Notes: generated by a model not told the origin, from the sequence alone. Shown: positions 34,263 through 42,997, numbered from the stretch's first letter. The stretch is 64,000 nucleotides of DNA from JAQUBU01 sp036677685 (GCA_036677685.1 JAVBWA010000004.1:124001-188000); one strand, 5' to 3'. A program made the numbers and translations.

Positions 34263-35459
34263 ATGAAGACCATGTTGAATATCGCCAATTATGAAATTCG
34301 CCATATCTGTAGAGACCGGGTGGCATTTGCCATTGTGTTTATTGCCCCCTTGTTTTTTGCCTTTTTAATGGGTTCGGTTTATTATTCCGCCGCTGTTAAC
34401 GAGGTTCCCATGGGTATAGTTGATCTGGATAACAGCCTGGCCAGCCGGGAGGTCGTAGATATTTTCAGCAGCGGGCCTCATTTCAAAACCAATCCGGATG
34501 TTAACACTTATGATAAACTGGAGAACGCCATGCGGGAAGGCAAGGTCCGGGGAGGAATAGTGATTCCCGAGGATTTTTCCACTAAACTGAGCAAACACCA
34601 GGGTACGGAAATTCTGCTGATCTATGATGCCAGCAATTTAATATGGGGATACAATATTCGCAAATATGGTTATGAAGGCATCGATCAATTCGGCCGCCAG
34701 TATGCTGCAGAGTACCTGGCGGGTATGGGGATGAATTCCGATCAGTGCGATGAGGTGCTAAATATGGTCAGATGCAATACTATGGTCTGGTATAACCCCA
34801 CCTGGAATTATATAAACTTCCTTTACATGGGGGTTATATTTATCATATTACACCAGTTGGGCTTGCTCGGGGTTACGCTTACCATTCCCCGCGAAAAGGA
34901 GGCTAATACCTGGATTCACTATCTGGCCAGCCCTTTGGAACGCTGGCAGATTGTTCTGGGCAAGTGCCTGCCTTATCTGATCGTGGGGTTTTTCAACTAT
35001 GCACTTTTACTCTGGTTTAGCCATTACTTTATTCATGCCAAGATTGAAGGCAGTGTTTTGCTGATTATACTGCTGGGTATGCTCTATACTTCGGCAATTG
35101 TATTCCTTGGCTTTTTCATATCCCTGCATGCTGAGAATACCCTGCAAATCAGCCGGTATCTCATTCTATTGTCAATTCCTATTTTTATGATATCCGGGTA
35201 TACCTGGCCGCAATACCGGATACCGGCTATTATTACAATTATTTCGCGTTTGTCGCCATTTAGCTGGATGGCCGAAGCCTTCCGCAATGTAACGGTTAAA
35301 AACCTGGGCTTCCCGGATATAGCTATTAATATACTGGGTCTCGTGGTTATGATTGCTATCGGGATCATCCTTTGTTTCACCTTCCAAAAAAACCGGCGGC
35401 CGGATGCCGATGACAAGGTAAGGGTAAACAATGGTACAGAATTTCCCAGCCGGATATAG
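34263..35459 (+). CDS. ABC-2 family exporter permease, second copy
   Basis: It is related to the gene before it, with the same N-terminal pattern (NYEIRHICRDRVAFAIVFIAP, then MGIVDLDNSLASREVVDIF) and the same loop before the last membrane segment (SGYTWPQYRIP). A ribosome binding site (AAAGGGGGG) precedes ATG 34263, 18 nt after the first permease. Together with the ATPase and adaptor it should form an exporter for a hydrophobic compound. No terminator is obvious before the MITE-like repeat that follows. Confidence 0.88.
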   Translation: MKTMLNIANYEIRHICRDRVAFAIVFIAPLFFAFLMGSVYYSAAVNEVPMGIVDLDNSLASREVVDIFSSGPHFKTNPDVNTYDKLENAMREGKVRGGIVIPEDFSTKLSKHQGTEILLIYDASNLIWGYNIRKYGYEGIDQFGRQYAAEYLAGMGMNSDQCDEVLNMVRCNTMVWYNPTWNYINFLYMGVIFIILHQLGLLGVTLTIPREKEANTWIHYLASPLERWQIVLGKCLPYLIVGFFNYALLLWFSHYFIHAKIEGSVLLIILLGMLYTSAIVFLGFFISLHAENTLQISRYLILLSIPIFMISGYTWPQYRIPAIITIISRLSPFSWMAEAFRNVTVKNLGFPDIAINILGLVVMIAIGIILCFTFQKNRRPDADDKVRVNNGTEFPSRI

Positions 35460-35549
35460 GTGTCTGGATGATTATCTTAGCAACTGGTAAAATTAATATA
35501 CTAAAAAGGCTCACTTTGACTTGAATTGAGGAATATATTACTATGATGA

Positions 35550-35715
35550 CTAGTACTCTGTTAAACCTAATTCTATATATTCTCGTCGGTTAAATTTTCA
35601 TATGACTGCGTTGTCGTCAATCGCAATACGTTCAGTATTACTCATTCCTCCGCCTTGTCCTACGAAAATTTTCCTCGCCGATTTATACACAGAATTAGAT
35701 TTAACGGAGTACTAG
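35550..35715. repeat. MITE-like imperfect palindrome, 166 bp
   Basis: The outer ~55 bases at both ends are inverted copies with a few mismatches, beginning CTAGTACTC at 35550 and ending GAGTACTAG at 35715, around TAATTCTATATA / TATACACAGAATTA. The middle holds no ORF. It has the form of a non-autonomous palindromic element. It sits in the gap between the ABC operon and the 2-epimerase gene. Confidence 0.75.
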
Positions 35716-35743
35716 AAATTATCTTAAGCAGGGAGATTGAAGT

Positions 35744-36874
35744 ATGCATCTGGGAAAAGTAATGACGGTTTTTGGAACCAGGCCGGAAGCTATTAAGATG
35801 GCTCCGGTAATAAAGGAATTACAAAAAGTTAAAGACATAACTACGGTGGTGGCGGTTACTGCCCAGCACCGCGATATGCTGGACCAGGTACTGCATCTTT
35901 TCGAGATAAAGCCGGATTATGATTTGAACCTGATGGAAGAAGGACAGGATCTATACAGTATAACTACCGGGGTGATAAACGGCCTAAAGGATATAATGGC
36001 CCGGGAAGCACCGGATCTGGTCCTGGTACACGGCGATACCACTACTACTTTTGCGGCCGCCCTGGCCGCTTTTTATCAGAAAATACCGGTAGGCCATGTA
36101 GAAGCCGGACTGCGCACTCACTATCGTTATTCGCCTTATCCGGAAGAAATGAACCGCACTCTAACCGGGAGGCTGGCCGAACTGCACTTTGCGCCCACCG
36201 ACAAAGCCAAAGAGAATCTGCTGGCGGAATCTACGGCCCTTTTCAAAATCTGGGTTACCGGCAATACGGTAATAGATGCTTTACTGGATACCGTGCGCCC
36301 GGAATATTCATTTGGGGAGGACTTTGCCGGCATCAATTTCAATAATCGCCTGCTTTTGGTGACAACGCACCGCCGCGAGAACTGGGGCAATAAGATGCGC
36401 AATATATATGAAGCATTGATCGATCTGGTACATGAATTCCCGGATGTGGAAGTGGTTTTCCCGGTCCATAGAAATCCGGTGGTCCGGAATGTTGCCGAGG
36501 AAATGCTGCAAGGCCGGGAACGTTTTCATCTCATAGATCCTTTGGATTATGAACCTTTTTCCAATTTAATGAATGCCAGCTATCTGGTCCTGACCGATTC
36601 GGGCGGAATCCAGGAAGAAGCCCCTTCACTGGGTAAACCGGTTTTAGTTTTAAGGGATACCACCGAACGCCCCGAGGCCCTGCAGGCCGGGACGGTTAAA
36701 CTGGTCGGAACCAACCGGGATTTGATATATAAAGAAGCAAGGCTTTTATTAACCGATGCTCAAGAATATGAAAAAATGGCCCGGTCAATTAATCCTTATG
36801 GAGATGGTAAAGCAGCTGAACGTATCGTGGAAATTATCAAAGACTTTTTATATGTTCGTATAGGCGCCCAATAA
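35744..36874 (+). CDS. wecB: UDP-N-acetylglucosamine 2-epimerase (non-hydrolysing)
   Basis: A 376-residue protein with the family start VMTVFGTRPEAIKMAPVIKE. VHGDTTTTFAAALAAFYQ and HVEAGLRT follow, and PYPEEMNRTL contains the conserved Glu/Arg of the active site. VTTHRRENWG and LTDSGGIQEEAPSLGKPVLV are also present. It converts UDP-GlcNAc to UDP-ManNAc, a precursor for ManNAc-containing wall or teichoic-acid-type polymers, such as the secondary wall polymer that SLH proteins bind. It stands alone between a MITE-like repeat and a palindrome terminator. Confidence 0.95.
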   Translation: MHLGKVMTVFGTRPEAIKMAPVIKELQKVKDITTVVAVTAQHRDMLDQVLHLFEIKPDYDLNLMEEGQDLYSITTGVINGLKDIMAREAPDLVLVHGDTTTTFAAALAAFYQKIPVGHVEAGLRTHYRYSPYPEEMNRTLTGRLAELHFAPTDKAKENLLAESTALFKIWVTGNTVIDALLDTVRPEYSFGEDFAGINFNNRLLLVTTHRRENWGNKMRNIYEALIDLVHEFPDVEVVFPVHRNPVVRNVAEEMLQGRERFHLIDPLDYEPFSNLMNASYLVLTDSGGIQEEAPSLGKPVLVLRDTTERPEALQAGTVKLVGTNRDLIYKEARLLLTDAQEYEKMARSINPYGDGKAAERIVEIIKDFLYVRIGAQ

Positions 36875-36877
36875 ACG

Positions 36878-36903
36878 GTGGCGGGGTAGATCTACCCCGC
36901 CAC
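36878..36903 (+). terminator. Loopless 26-bp perfect palindrome after the 2-epimerase gene
   Basis: GTGGCGGGGTAGA followed by its exact reverse complement begins 3 nt after the stop codon. The T tract is weak (GTATATTATT), so it could be a terminator or only an mRNA 3' end. Confidence 0.6.
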
Positions 36904-36933
36904 GTATATTATTAAGCCTCTCAGGGAGAATAT

Positions 36934-37006
36934 TATAACGAGGCGAAAAGCCGCCTCATTGCAGCGGTATATTGAAACTGCTCCGCAGTTTCTTCCGATG
37001 CTTAAG
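36934..37006. repeat. Structured intergenic repeat family 2, copy 2 (short form)
   Basis: It begins TATAACGAGGCG, which pairs with CGCCTCATT after a 6-nt loop. The shared 3' block follows (GCAGCGGTAT, GAAACTGCTCCGCAGTTTC as a second hairpin, CCGATGCTTAA). It lacks the middle insert of copies 1 and 3. Confidence 0.8.
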
Positions 37007-37034
37007 AAATATTAAAACCTGGGAGGTATTTTTC

Positions 37035-37748
37035 ATGCACAGTTTTATTGATGCGATTGCAAGAACTGCGGCGGCCTTTTTTGGAATTCTGGTCTTTGCG
37101 CGAATACTTGGCAAACAACAAATGAGCCAAATGACTTTCTATGATTATGTGACCGGCATCACCCTGGGCAGTATTGCTGCGGCTGTTGCCATTGAGCCCA
37201 ATAACAAGACCTGGGTTCTGTTGTGGATTTTGACAGTCTTTGCTGCTTTGAATTATATTATGGGTGTGATAACTGAAAAGAACCGGGTACTCAGGAAAAT
37301 AATTGAAGGCGAGCCGACCATTCTCATTCACAACGGGAAAATTATGGAGCATAATATGTCCAAGCTCCGTTACAATATGGAAAACCTGATGATGCAGCTC
37401 AGGGAAAAAGATGTATTTAATCTAAGCGAGGTGGAATTTGCCATCGCTGAAACCGACGGATTGCTGACCGTGGTGAAAAAATCCCAAAACCGCCCGGTTA
37501 CTCCGGCTGATCTGGGTATAAATACACCATACGAAGGCCTGAGTACGGAAATCATTGTGGATGGGGAAGTTGTTTACCAGAATCTGAAACAAAATAATCT
37601 GGATGAAAAATGGCTGATAGCTCGATTGCAAAGCCTGGGTTATAATGATCCCAGGGAAATAAGCTATGCCAGTTTGGATGTTAACGGAAACCTTCATATA
37701 GACGATACCAGGGATCAGTTGGGGAAAATAGTTGATATATCGGACTAA
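37035..37748 (+). CDS. DUF421 (YetF-like) membrane protein
   Basis: ATG 37035 has GGAGGTA upstream; longer in-frame readings start in the family-2 repeat. Three membrane segments are present in the first ~80 residues (FFGILVFARILGKQQMSQM, which is the family hallmark, then GITLGSIAAAVAIEP, then WILTVFAALNYIMG). The cytoplasmic DUF421 domain reads GEPTILIHNGKIMEHNM and MENLMMQLREKDVFNLSEVE. The biochemical role is unknown; in Bacillus such proteins are linked to spore membranes or stress. Confidence 0.9.
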   Translation: MHSFIDAIARTAAAFFGILVFARILGKQQMSQMTFYDYVTGITLGSIAAAVAIEPNNKTWVLLWILTVFAALNYIMGVITEKNRVLRKIIEGEPTILIHNGKIMEHNMSKLRYNMENLMMQLREKDVFNLSEVEFAIAETDGLLTVVKKSQNRPVTPADLGINTPYEGLSTEIIVDGEVVYQNLKQNNLDEKWLIARLQSLGYNDPREISYASLDVNGNLHIDDTRDQLGKIVDISD

Positions 37749-37779
37749 ATTATGAATTTTTAAGTTTTGAATGAAGGTG

Positions 37780-37797
37780 GAAAAGCTTAAGCTTTTC
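37780..37797. terminator. Perfect 18-bp palindrome, possible terminator
   Basis: GAAAAGCTTAAGCTTTTC stands 32 nt after the DUF421 stop and is followed by ATTAATTTT. The stem is A+T-rich, so it would be a weak terminator. Confidence 0.45.
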
Positions 37798-37885
37798 ATT
37801 AATTTTAAAACAAAGAAGAAAACATACGCTTTCCTTCCTTAATTCAAATTAAGCATTTAAAATTCAAAATTACAGGAGGACGAAG

Positions 37886-39307
37886 ATGTCGCCTATCAAG
37901 TTTGGCACTGATGGCTGGAGAGCTGTTATTGCCCGCGAATTTACTTTTGAAAATTGTCAGTTGGTGGCTCAGGGAATAGCCAGTTATATAAATAATCATA
38001 GTTTAAAAAAGAAAGGAATCATAGTCGGTTATGACAACCGCTTCATGTCGGCTGATTTCGCCCGCGAGTGCGCTCAAGTCCTGGTAGGCAACGGAATCAA
38101 AACTTTCCTGCACAGGAAAGCGACTCCAACGCCGGTTACGGCTTACGCAGTAACCGTCAAGGAAGCCGGCGGGGCCATAATGATAACTGCCAGCCACAAT
38201 CCTCCTGAATATAACGGAATTAAATTCATACCGGAATATGCGGGGCCCGCTATGCCCGATGAGACCGAAACGATTGAAGAAGAAATAAACCGTGTTTTGG
38301 AAAGCGGGCGGGTGTATGCCTTGAGTCTTGAAGAAGCTGAACAATTGGATCTTTTTGAAGAAATAGAGGTTGATCGCGAGTACTTAAGCCATTTGCAGAA
38401 GCTTATTAATAAAGAATATATTCAAGGGACCAAACTAAAGGTGGTTGTCGACCCCATGTTTGGGGCGGGAATAGGTTATCTGGATAAAATACTGGAAGAA
38501 CTGGGCTGTGAAGTGCGAACCATAAACAATTACCGGGATGCGCTTTTTGGGGGCTCGATGCCGGAGCCTGTTCAGAAGCTTTTGCCTGATTTAAAAAGAA
38601 CCGTTTTGGGTAATGATTATTTTGTCGGTTTGGCTCTTGATGGTGATGCCGATCGATTTGGTATAATTGACGAAAAAGGCGATTTTATTAGTGCCAATGT
38701 GATTATGCCCTTGCTGCTAAACCATTTATTGCAAACCCGTAGTTTTAGGGGACCCGTTTGCCGTTCCGTGGCTACCACCCATATGCTGGACCGCATAGCA
38801 CGCAAGAACGGGTTGAACAGCATAGAAACTCCGGTGGGGTTCAAATACATTGGTGAAGCACTAAGGAACAAGACCTGCATGTTTGGGGGCGAAGAAAGCG
38901 GAGGCCTCAGTATAATGGGTCACATTCCGGAAAAGGATGGAATCCTGACTTGTTTGCTGGTAGTTGAGATGCTGGCTTATAGCGGCAAGACCCTCATGCA
39001 GTTGAACGAGGAACTCCAAGCTGAATATGGCAGTATAGTCAGTCAGCGAACCGACATCAAGGTTGGGGAAAACGAAAAAGCAAAGATCATGGAGAAAATA
39101 AATGAGTATAAACCGCGCTCGATTACCGGGCTTAAAGTAGAAACTCATAGGCAAATGGACGGTAGCAAGATTATAATGGAAGATGGAAGTTGGGTTTTGA
39201 TACGTCCTTCCGGAACCGAGCCCCTTTTTCGGCTTTATGTGGAAGCCGGTGATTTGACCTTATTAGAAAATATACGAGCTGAGGTAGTAGAAAGTTTGGG
39301 GCTTTAG
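37886..39307 (+). CDS. Phosphoglucomutase/phosphomannomutase-family phosphohexomutase
   Basis: All four family motifs are present: TASHNPPEYNGIKF with the phospho-Ser at about residue 103, DGDADRFGI (metal loop, the segment before it being VGLALDGDADR), GGEESGGLSIMGH (sugar loop) and RPSGTEPLFRLY (phosphate-binding domain 4). It interconverts hexose-1- and hexose-6-phosphates for sugar-nucleotide synthesis. The 473-residue length fits the PGM/PMM class of Firmicutes and archaea better than the larger PgcA type. AGGAGG (37873-37878) precedes ATG 37886. It lies 19 nt before degS, so it may be read into the two-component system. Confidence 0.92.
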   Translation: MSPIKFGTDGWRAVIAREFTFENCQLVAQGIASYINNHSLKKKGIIVGYDNRFMSADFARECAQVLVGNGIKTFLHRKATPTPVTAYAVTVKEAGGAIMITASHNPPEYNGIKFIPEYAGPAMPDETETIEEEINRVLESGRVYALSLEEAEQLDLFEEIEVDREYLSHLQKLINKEYIQGTKLKVVVDPMFGAGIGYLDKILEELGCEVRTINNYRDALFGGSMPEPVQKLLPDLKRTVLGNDYFVGLALDGDADRFGIIDEKGDFISANVIMPLLLNHLLQTRSFRGPVCRSVATTHMLDRIARKNGLNSIETPVGFKYIGEALRNKTCMFGGEESGGLSIMGHIPEKDGILTCLLVVEMLAYSGKTLMQLNEELQAEYGSIVSQRTDIKVGENEKAKIMEKINEYKPRSITGLKVETHRQMDGSKIIMEDGSWVLIRPSGTEPLFRLYVEAGDLTLLENIRAEVVESLGL

Positions 39308-39326
39308 AATATGAGGAGAGAGTTGG

Positions 39327-40511
39327 ATGAGTGATAAGCAGGAACCCATGCAACTGGAGCAGTTGGATCAAGTTTTGGGCCAGTTGCTGGGGGTGTTGGA
39401 AAAAGGCCGCAACGACATATTTGACATATCTGAAGACTGTGGCAAGGAGAGTAATCGCCTGGAGGTTGAAAGGGAGGAAGTAAACCTGGAAACCGCCCAG
39501 CTTATCGCCGAAGTTGAGAAAACCGAGACCATGGAACGCTATGCCCGGGCGCGTTTATCCGATGTAAGCCGCAATTTTTTAAGCTACTCGGAAGTTGATA
39601 TTAAGGATGCTTATGAAAAAGCCCGGGTAATTCAGCTCGCATTGCTCGATCTTCGCCAAAAAGAGAAATACCTCCGCCGCCGCCGCGATGAATTGGATCG
39701 GCAGATCAAACAGTTTAAGGCTATTGCCATAAAAGCCGACCAATTTCTACAAAGTACGGGTATAGCTCTAAAGATATTACAAGGAAATGTCGAAAGAATT
39801 AGTGAGAGTATAGAAGAAAGCTGTCGAAAACAACAAATTGGCATATGGATTATTGAATCCCAGGAAGCCGAACGAAGAAAAATCGGCCGGGAGCTGCATG
39901 ACGGACCTGCGCAAAACCTGGTTAGTATGTTAATCAGACTCGATTTGATAGAACGTTTGGGCTATGATGATGACCGTATGGTTAATGAGGAGATTAATAA
40001 TGTCCGTGAAATGGCCCGGGAAAGTTTGGGGGATATTCGAAGCATAATGTTCGATCTGAAACCACCGCTCATCCACGATGACAGCTTCGTTTCGACTCTC
40101 CGCGACTATTTTAATGAATATGAAGCCCGGTATAACTTCAACATAGATTTTGTACTATTCGGCGATGATAAGAAGTTCGACTTTGCCCTGGAAACTGCTT
40201 TGTTTCGCTTGATTCAGGAAGCTATAACCAATATTAAAAAACATTCTGGAGTTAATAAAGCCCTGGTAAAAATCGAAAACAAAAATAAGAGCCTGACCCT
40301 GGTGATTAAGGATGAGGGTAGAGGCTTTGATTTACAAGCTGTTCAGGCTAACAAGGAGAGTTATGGTATTATTGGCATGAAAGAGAGAGTAGATATCTTT
40401 GGGGGAGAAATGGATATAAATACGCAACCGGGTTCGGGTACCCAGGTAATAATCAAGATACCATGGGAAGAGGGGGCAAAAAATGAGCAAGACCAGGGTA
40501 GTAATAGCTGA
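39327..40511 (+). CDS. degS: DegS-type sensor histidine kinase (soluble)
   Basis: No membrane segment is present. The N-terminal ~170 residues are a long coiled-coil sensor domain as in DegS. The HisKA_3 motif ERRKIGRELHDGPAQNLVS has the phospho-acceptor His at about residue 191. The HATPase domain contains LFRLIQEAITNIKKHS (N-box), VIKDEGRGFD (G1) and GIIGMKERVDIFGGE (G2). It phosphorylates the response regulator whose gene overlaps its 3' end by 29 nt. In Bacillus this pair controls motility, exoenzymes and competence. Its place before comFC and flagellar genes is conserved synteny. Confidence 0.93.
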   Translation: MSDKQEPMQLEQLDQVLGQLLGVLEKGRNDIFDISEDCGKESNRLEVEREEVNLETAQLIAEVEKTETMERYARARLSDVSRNFLSYSEVDIKDAYEKARVIQLALLDLRQKEKYLRRRRDELDRQIKQFKAIAIKADQFLQSTGIALKILQGNVERISESIEESCRKQQIGIWIIESQEAERRKIGRELHDGPAQNLVSMLIRLDLIERLGYDDDRMVNEEINNVREMARESLGDIRSIMFDLKPPLIHDDSFVSTLRDYFNEYEARYNFNIDFVLFGDDKKFDFALETALFRLIQEAITNIKKHSGVNKALVKIENKNKSLTLVIKDEGRGFDLQAVQANKESYGIIGMKERVDIFGGEMDINTQPGSGTQVIIKIPWEEGAKNEQDQGSNS

Positions 40512-41124
40512 TGATCATGTTTTAGTAAGAGAGGGGCTAAGGAAGATTCTGGACTTGGACGAGAGTATTCAAGTCATCAATGAAGTGGGAGATGGTCAGG
40601 GTGCCATCAATGTGGCGCGTAAGGAAAAACCCGATATCATACTTATGGATTTGAATATGCCGGGGACCGATGGTATAGCAGCAACCAAGGTAATTAAAAG
40701 GGAATTGCCGGATGTGAAGGTAATTGCTCTTACCATTTATGAGGGTGAAGAAGTTGTAGACATGATCAAAGCCGGCGCCTCAGCTTACATCCTTAAAGAT
40801 GTAGCCGGCAGTGAATTAATTGCCACCATTCATAGAGTAATGAACGGGGAAGTAGTTATTTACCCCCGCGTGGCGAACCGGTTGGTACGAGAACTCATGC
40901 AGAATGAGAACAAAAAAACCGATTTGCGTTTAACCAAACGGGAAAAAGATGTGCTTACTCTGCTGGTAAAAGGAAACAGTAACAAGGAAATGGCTGATGT
41001 AATGTTCATCAGTGAGAAAACCGTTAAGAATCATTTGACCAGCATATTTCGCAAGCTGGGGGTTAAAGACCGGACTCATGCGGCGGTGTATGCCCTTAAG
41101 AATAATATAGTAAAAGACGAATAG
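40483..41124 (+). CDS. degU: DegU-type NarL-family response regulator
   Basis: The receiver domain starts RVVIADDHVLVREGL, with the phospho-acceptor Asp56 in ILMDLNMPG, Thr in ALTIYEGEE and Lys in AYILKDVAGSEL. The C-terminal LuxR/GerE helix-turn-helix reads LTKREKDVLTLLVKGNSNKE and EKTVKNHLTSIFRKLGVKDR. At 213 residues it is close to Bacillus DegU (229). The start overlaps degS by 29 nt, with a GGAAGAGGGGG site inside degS. It should regulate genes near or far in response to DegS; flgM and comFC downstream are candidates. Confidence 0.94.
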   Translation: MSKTRVVIADDHVLVREGLRKILDLDESIQVINEVGDGQGAINVARKEKPDIILMDLNMPGTDGIAATKVIKRELPDVKVIALTIYEGEEVVDMIKAGASAYILKDVAGSELIATIHRVMNGEVVIYPRVANRLVRELMQNENKKTDLRLTKREKDVLTLLVKGNSNKEMADVMFISEKTVKNHLTSIFRKLGVKDRTHAAVYALKNNIVKDE

Positions 41125-41131
41125 ACCTGTC

Positions 41132-41167
41132 GGGGGAGGCACGGGGACGGTTTTTTTGCCTCTCCCC
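41132..41167. repeat. Short dispersed palindromic repeat (GGGACGGTTCT family), copy D, probable terminator of degSU
   Basis: GGGGGAGGC/GCCTCTCCCC arms enclose ACGGGGACGG and seven T. It starts 8 nt after the degU stop codon. Confidence 0.65.
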
Positions 41168-41265
41168 AAATAGAAACATTAAATGACGTTTTTTCTCCAT
41201 TATTAAGTAATCAAGCAACCTCTGGATGGCATATTATATAGAAACGGCCAGAAGGAGGTTTTTTT

Positions 41266-41472
41266 ATGGCTATTTTATTAAAGACTCTGTCTTTTTCATT
41301 GTGGCTTTTAATAATGCTGGCGGTGATTAAAGCTTGCCGGCGAACCCGCCGGAGAAATATCAAAAAGGCCAAATTATACCTGGCAGAGGCCGAAGACCCC
41401 AAGACAAGCCCGGGGCGCAAGTGTTTAAATCAATTCCCATGGGACATCTTGTTAAGAGAAATATACAGCTGA
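41266..41472 (+). CDS. Small membrane protein of unknown function
   Basis: A 68-residue protein with an excellent ribosome binding site (AGAAGGAGG, then 7 nt, then ATG 41266). One N-terminal membrane helix (LLKTLSFSLWLLIMLAVIKA) is followed by a strongly basic segment (CRRTRRRNIKKAK) and a short hydrophilic tail. It occupies the place where Bacillus carries yviA/comFA-comFB, between degU and comFC. I recognise no family. Only the ribosome binding site and plausible topology support it. Confidence 0.6.
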   Translation: MAILLKTLSFSLWLLIMLAVIKACRRTRRRNIKKAKLYLAEAEDPKTSPGRKCLNQFPWDILLREIYS

Positions 41473-41596
41473 ATCAAATAAATTTTAGAGTTATATGTTA
41501 TAATAAACTGTTATAGGATGTTTTTAGTCTCATATTGAATGATGCAATAGAATAATGCTGATTTGTGCAAAAGTCGTAAATGTGAGGTGCGAGGCT

Positions 41597-42316
41597 ATGC
41601 TAGACATTATTATGGATATTCTATTTCCGCAAAATGCGTGTTGTATTTGCCGGCAGTCCGGGCATTTCGGAAGCCGGCATCCCTGGTGTGAGAACTGCTG
41701 CGATGAGATGGTGGACATGCAAAGCGCACTGCCGATTTGTGACCATTGCGGAAAATACCTGGAAAGCGGAACCGGTCTGTGCAGCGAATGCAGTCAAAAG
41801 CCGCCGCAATTTTCTATCGCCAGGGCGGTAGGTCCGTATGATGAACCGTATCGTATTGCGGTAAAGGTTCTAAAATTTCTGGGACGTAAATATCTGGCCA
41901 GAAAAATGGGTGATATGATGACTGAAGTTTTACAGGGTGAACCACGATATTGGCCTATAGATATAATTATACCGGTGCCAATTTCCCAGGGGAATTTGAG
42001 GCAGAGGGGATTTAACCAGACAGAACTGTTGGCCCGGCAAATTGCCCGGAGGTTAAAATTAAACGTATATAATGATATTCTGGTTCGAATCAAGGAAACC
42101 CCCTCCCAAAGGGAGTTGACCAAGGAGGAAAGAGAAAAAAATTTGCTTTGTGCATTTGAAATAAAGGACAAAAGAAAAATATATCGAAAAAACATATTAT
42201 TGGTAGATGACGTTTATACTACCGGTTCAACAATTCGGGAGTGTACACGAGTTTTACTGGAAGCTGGTGCAGGCGGAGTATCGGTAATAACCTGGGCTAC
42301 CGGGAAGGGGTTTTAA
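41597..42316 (+). CDS. comFC: ComF-family phosphoribosyltransferase-like protein (ComFC)
   Basis: ATG 41597 is chosen as the start just before MLDIIMDILFPQNACCIC; a longer reading from 41555 has no ribosome binding site. An N-terminal zinc ribbon of Cys pairs is present (CCICRQSG, CENCCDE, CDHCGKY, CSECSQK). A PRTase fold follows, with VPISQGNLRQRGFNQTELLA and the PRPP-binding loop NILLVDDVYTTGSTI. ComFC proteins are needed for DNA uptake or processing during competence. comFA and comFB are not in the window. yvyF follows after 27 nt, as in Bacillus. Confidence 0.9.
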   Translation: MLDIIMDILFPQNACCICRQSGHFGSRHPWCENCCDEMVDMQSALPICDHCGKYLESGTGLCSECSQKPPQFSIARAVGPYDEPYRIAVKVLKFLGRKYLARKMGDMMTEVLQGEPRYWPIDIIIPVPISQGNLRQRGFNQTELLARQIARRLKLNVYNDILVRIKETPSQRELTKEEREKNLLCAFEIKDKRKIYRKNILLVDDVYTTGSTIRECTRVLLEAGAGGVSVITWATGKGF

Positions 42317-42343
42317 GATTCTATATTCGAGGAGGGGAGAAGT

Positions 42344-42751
42344 ATGGCAAATCTTCGAAATTGTTCACAGTGTGGGAGACTATTTCCTTACCAGGGCAGA
42401 AATATTTGCGGCAAGTGCCTGGAAAAAGAGGAAGATGAATTTCAACTGGTGAGGAAATATGTTCGAGACCATCCTGGATCAGGGGTACTTGAAGTTGCTG
42501 AAGAAACCAAAGTTGAAGAAGATAAAATATTGCAGTTTCTCCGCGATGGAAGACTGCAGTCGAAGGGCCTTACCACCAGCCTGGCTTGTGAACGCTGTGG
42601 GGCAGTAATCAGCAGCGGGCGCTGGTGTGAAAAGTGTGCCAGTCAAGTTAAGGCTGAAATTCAAGGTGCCGCACCAACTAAACCGGCCCAACCGGAGAAA
42701 CCTCTTACCAAGACCAAAGTCAAGGACCGCATGCATCTCAAATCCGACTAA
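42344..42751 (+). CDS. yvyF: Flagellar operon protein YvyF (TIGR03826-type)
   Basis: A 135-residue protein with an N-terminal zinc ribbon (NCSQCGRLFPYQGRNICGKC), a winged-helix-like middle (VRKYVRDHPGSGVLEVAEET, then ILQFLRDGRLQ), a second Cys pair group (CERCGAVISSGRWCEKC) and a basic, Pro-rich tail. This order is typical of the conserved YvyF family encoded between comFC and flgM. Its molecular role is unsettled. A terminator at 42847-42880 separates it from flgM. Confidence 0.88.
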   Translation: MANLRNCSQCGRLFPYQGRNICGKCLEKEEDEFQLVRKYVRDHPGSGVLEVAEETKVEEDKILQFLRDGRLQSKGLTTSLACERCGAVISSGRWCEKCASQVKAEIQGAAPTKPAQPEKPLTKTKVKDRMHLKSD

Positions 42752-42846
42752 AGAGGCAATCTACATAATTTGGATAAAGCTCATAAGTAAAAGCAGTCCA
42801 AATAGAGAGATATCATGAGAAATTATTAGATTAACGAGCATAAATC

Positions 42847-42880
42847 AAAGCAAGAGGTGTTAAGCCGCTTGCTTTTTTTT
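42847..42880 (+). terminator. Rho-independent terminator after yvyF
   Basis: AAAGCAAG pairs with CTTGCTTT across a 13-nt loop and is followed by a run of T, 95 nt after the yvyF stop. It separates comFC-yvyF from the flgM operon. Confidence 0.8.
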
Positions 42881-42899
42881 GCGAGAAATATAATACAGG

Positions 42900-42997
42900 T
42901 ATAACGAGGCGCAAAGAAACAGGTAGCAAGTTCTAATCTCCTACCTCGTTGCAGCAGTATTTTAAAACTGCTCCACAGTTTCTTCCGATGCTTAAAA
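42900..42997. repeat. Structured intergenic repeat family 2, copy 3
   Basis: TATAACGAGGCG at its start, TTCTAATCTCCTACCTCGTT in the middle as in copy 1, and the 3' block GCAGCAGTAT, AAAACTGCTCCACAGTTTC, CCGATGCTTAAA as in copy 2. It ends 21 nt before the flgM start, so it forms most of the flgM leader. Confidence 0.8.

Noticed and set aside
42961..42995. Sigma-28 promoter within family-2 repeat copy 3 before flgM (TAAA ... TCCGATGC)
   Set aside because: The spacer is 17 nt and the -10 is poor, and the same 3' block occurs without TAAA before non-flagellar genes.
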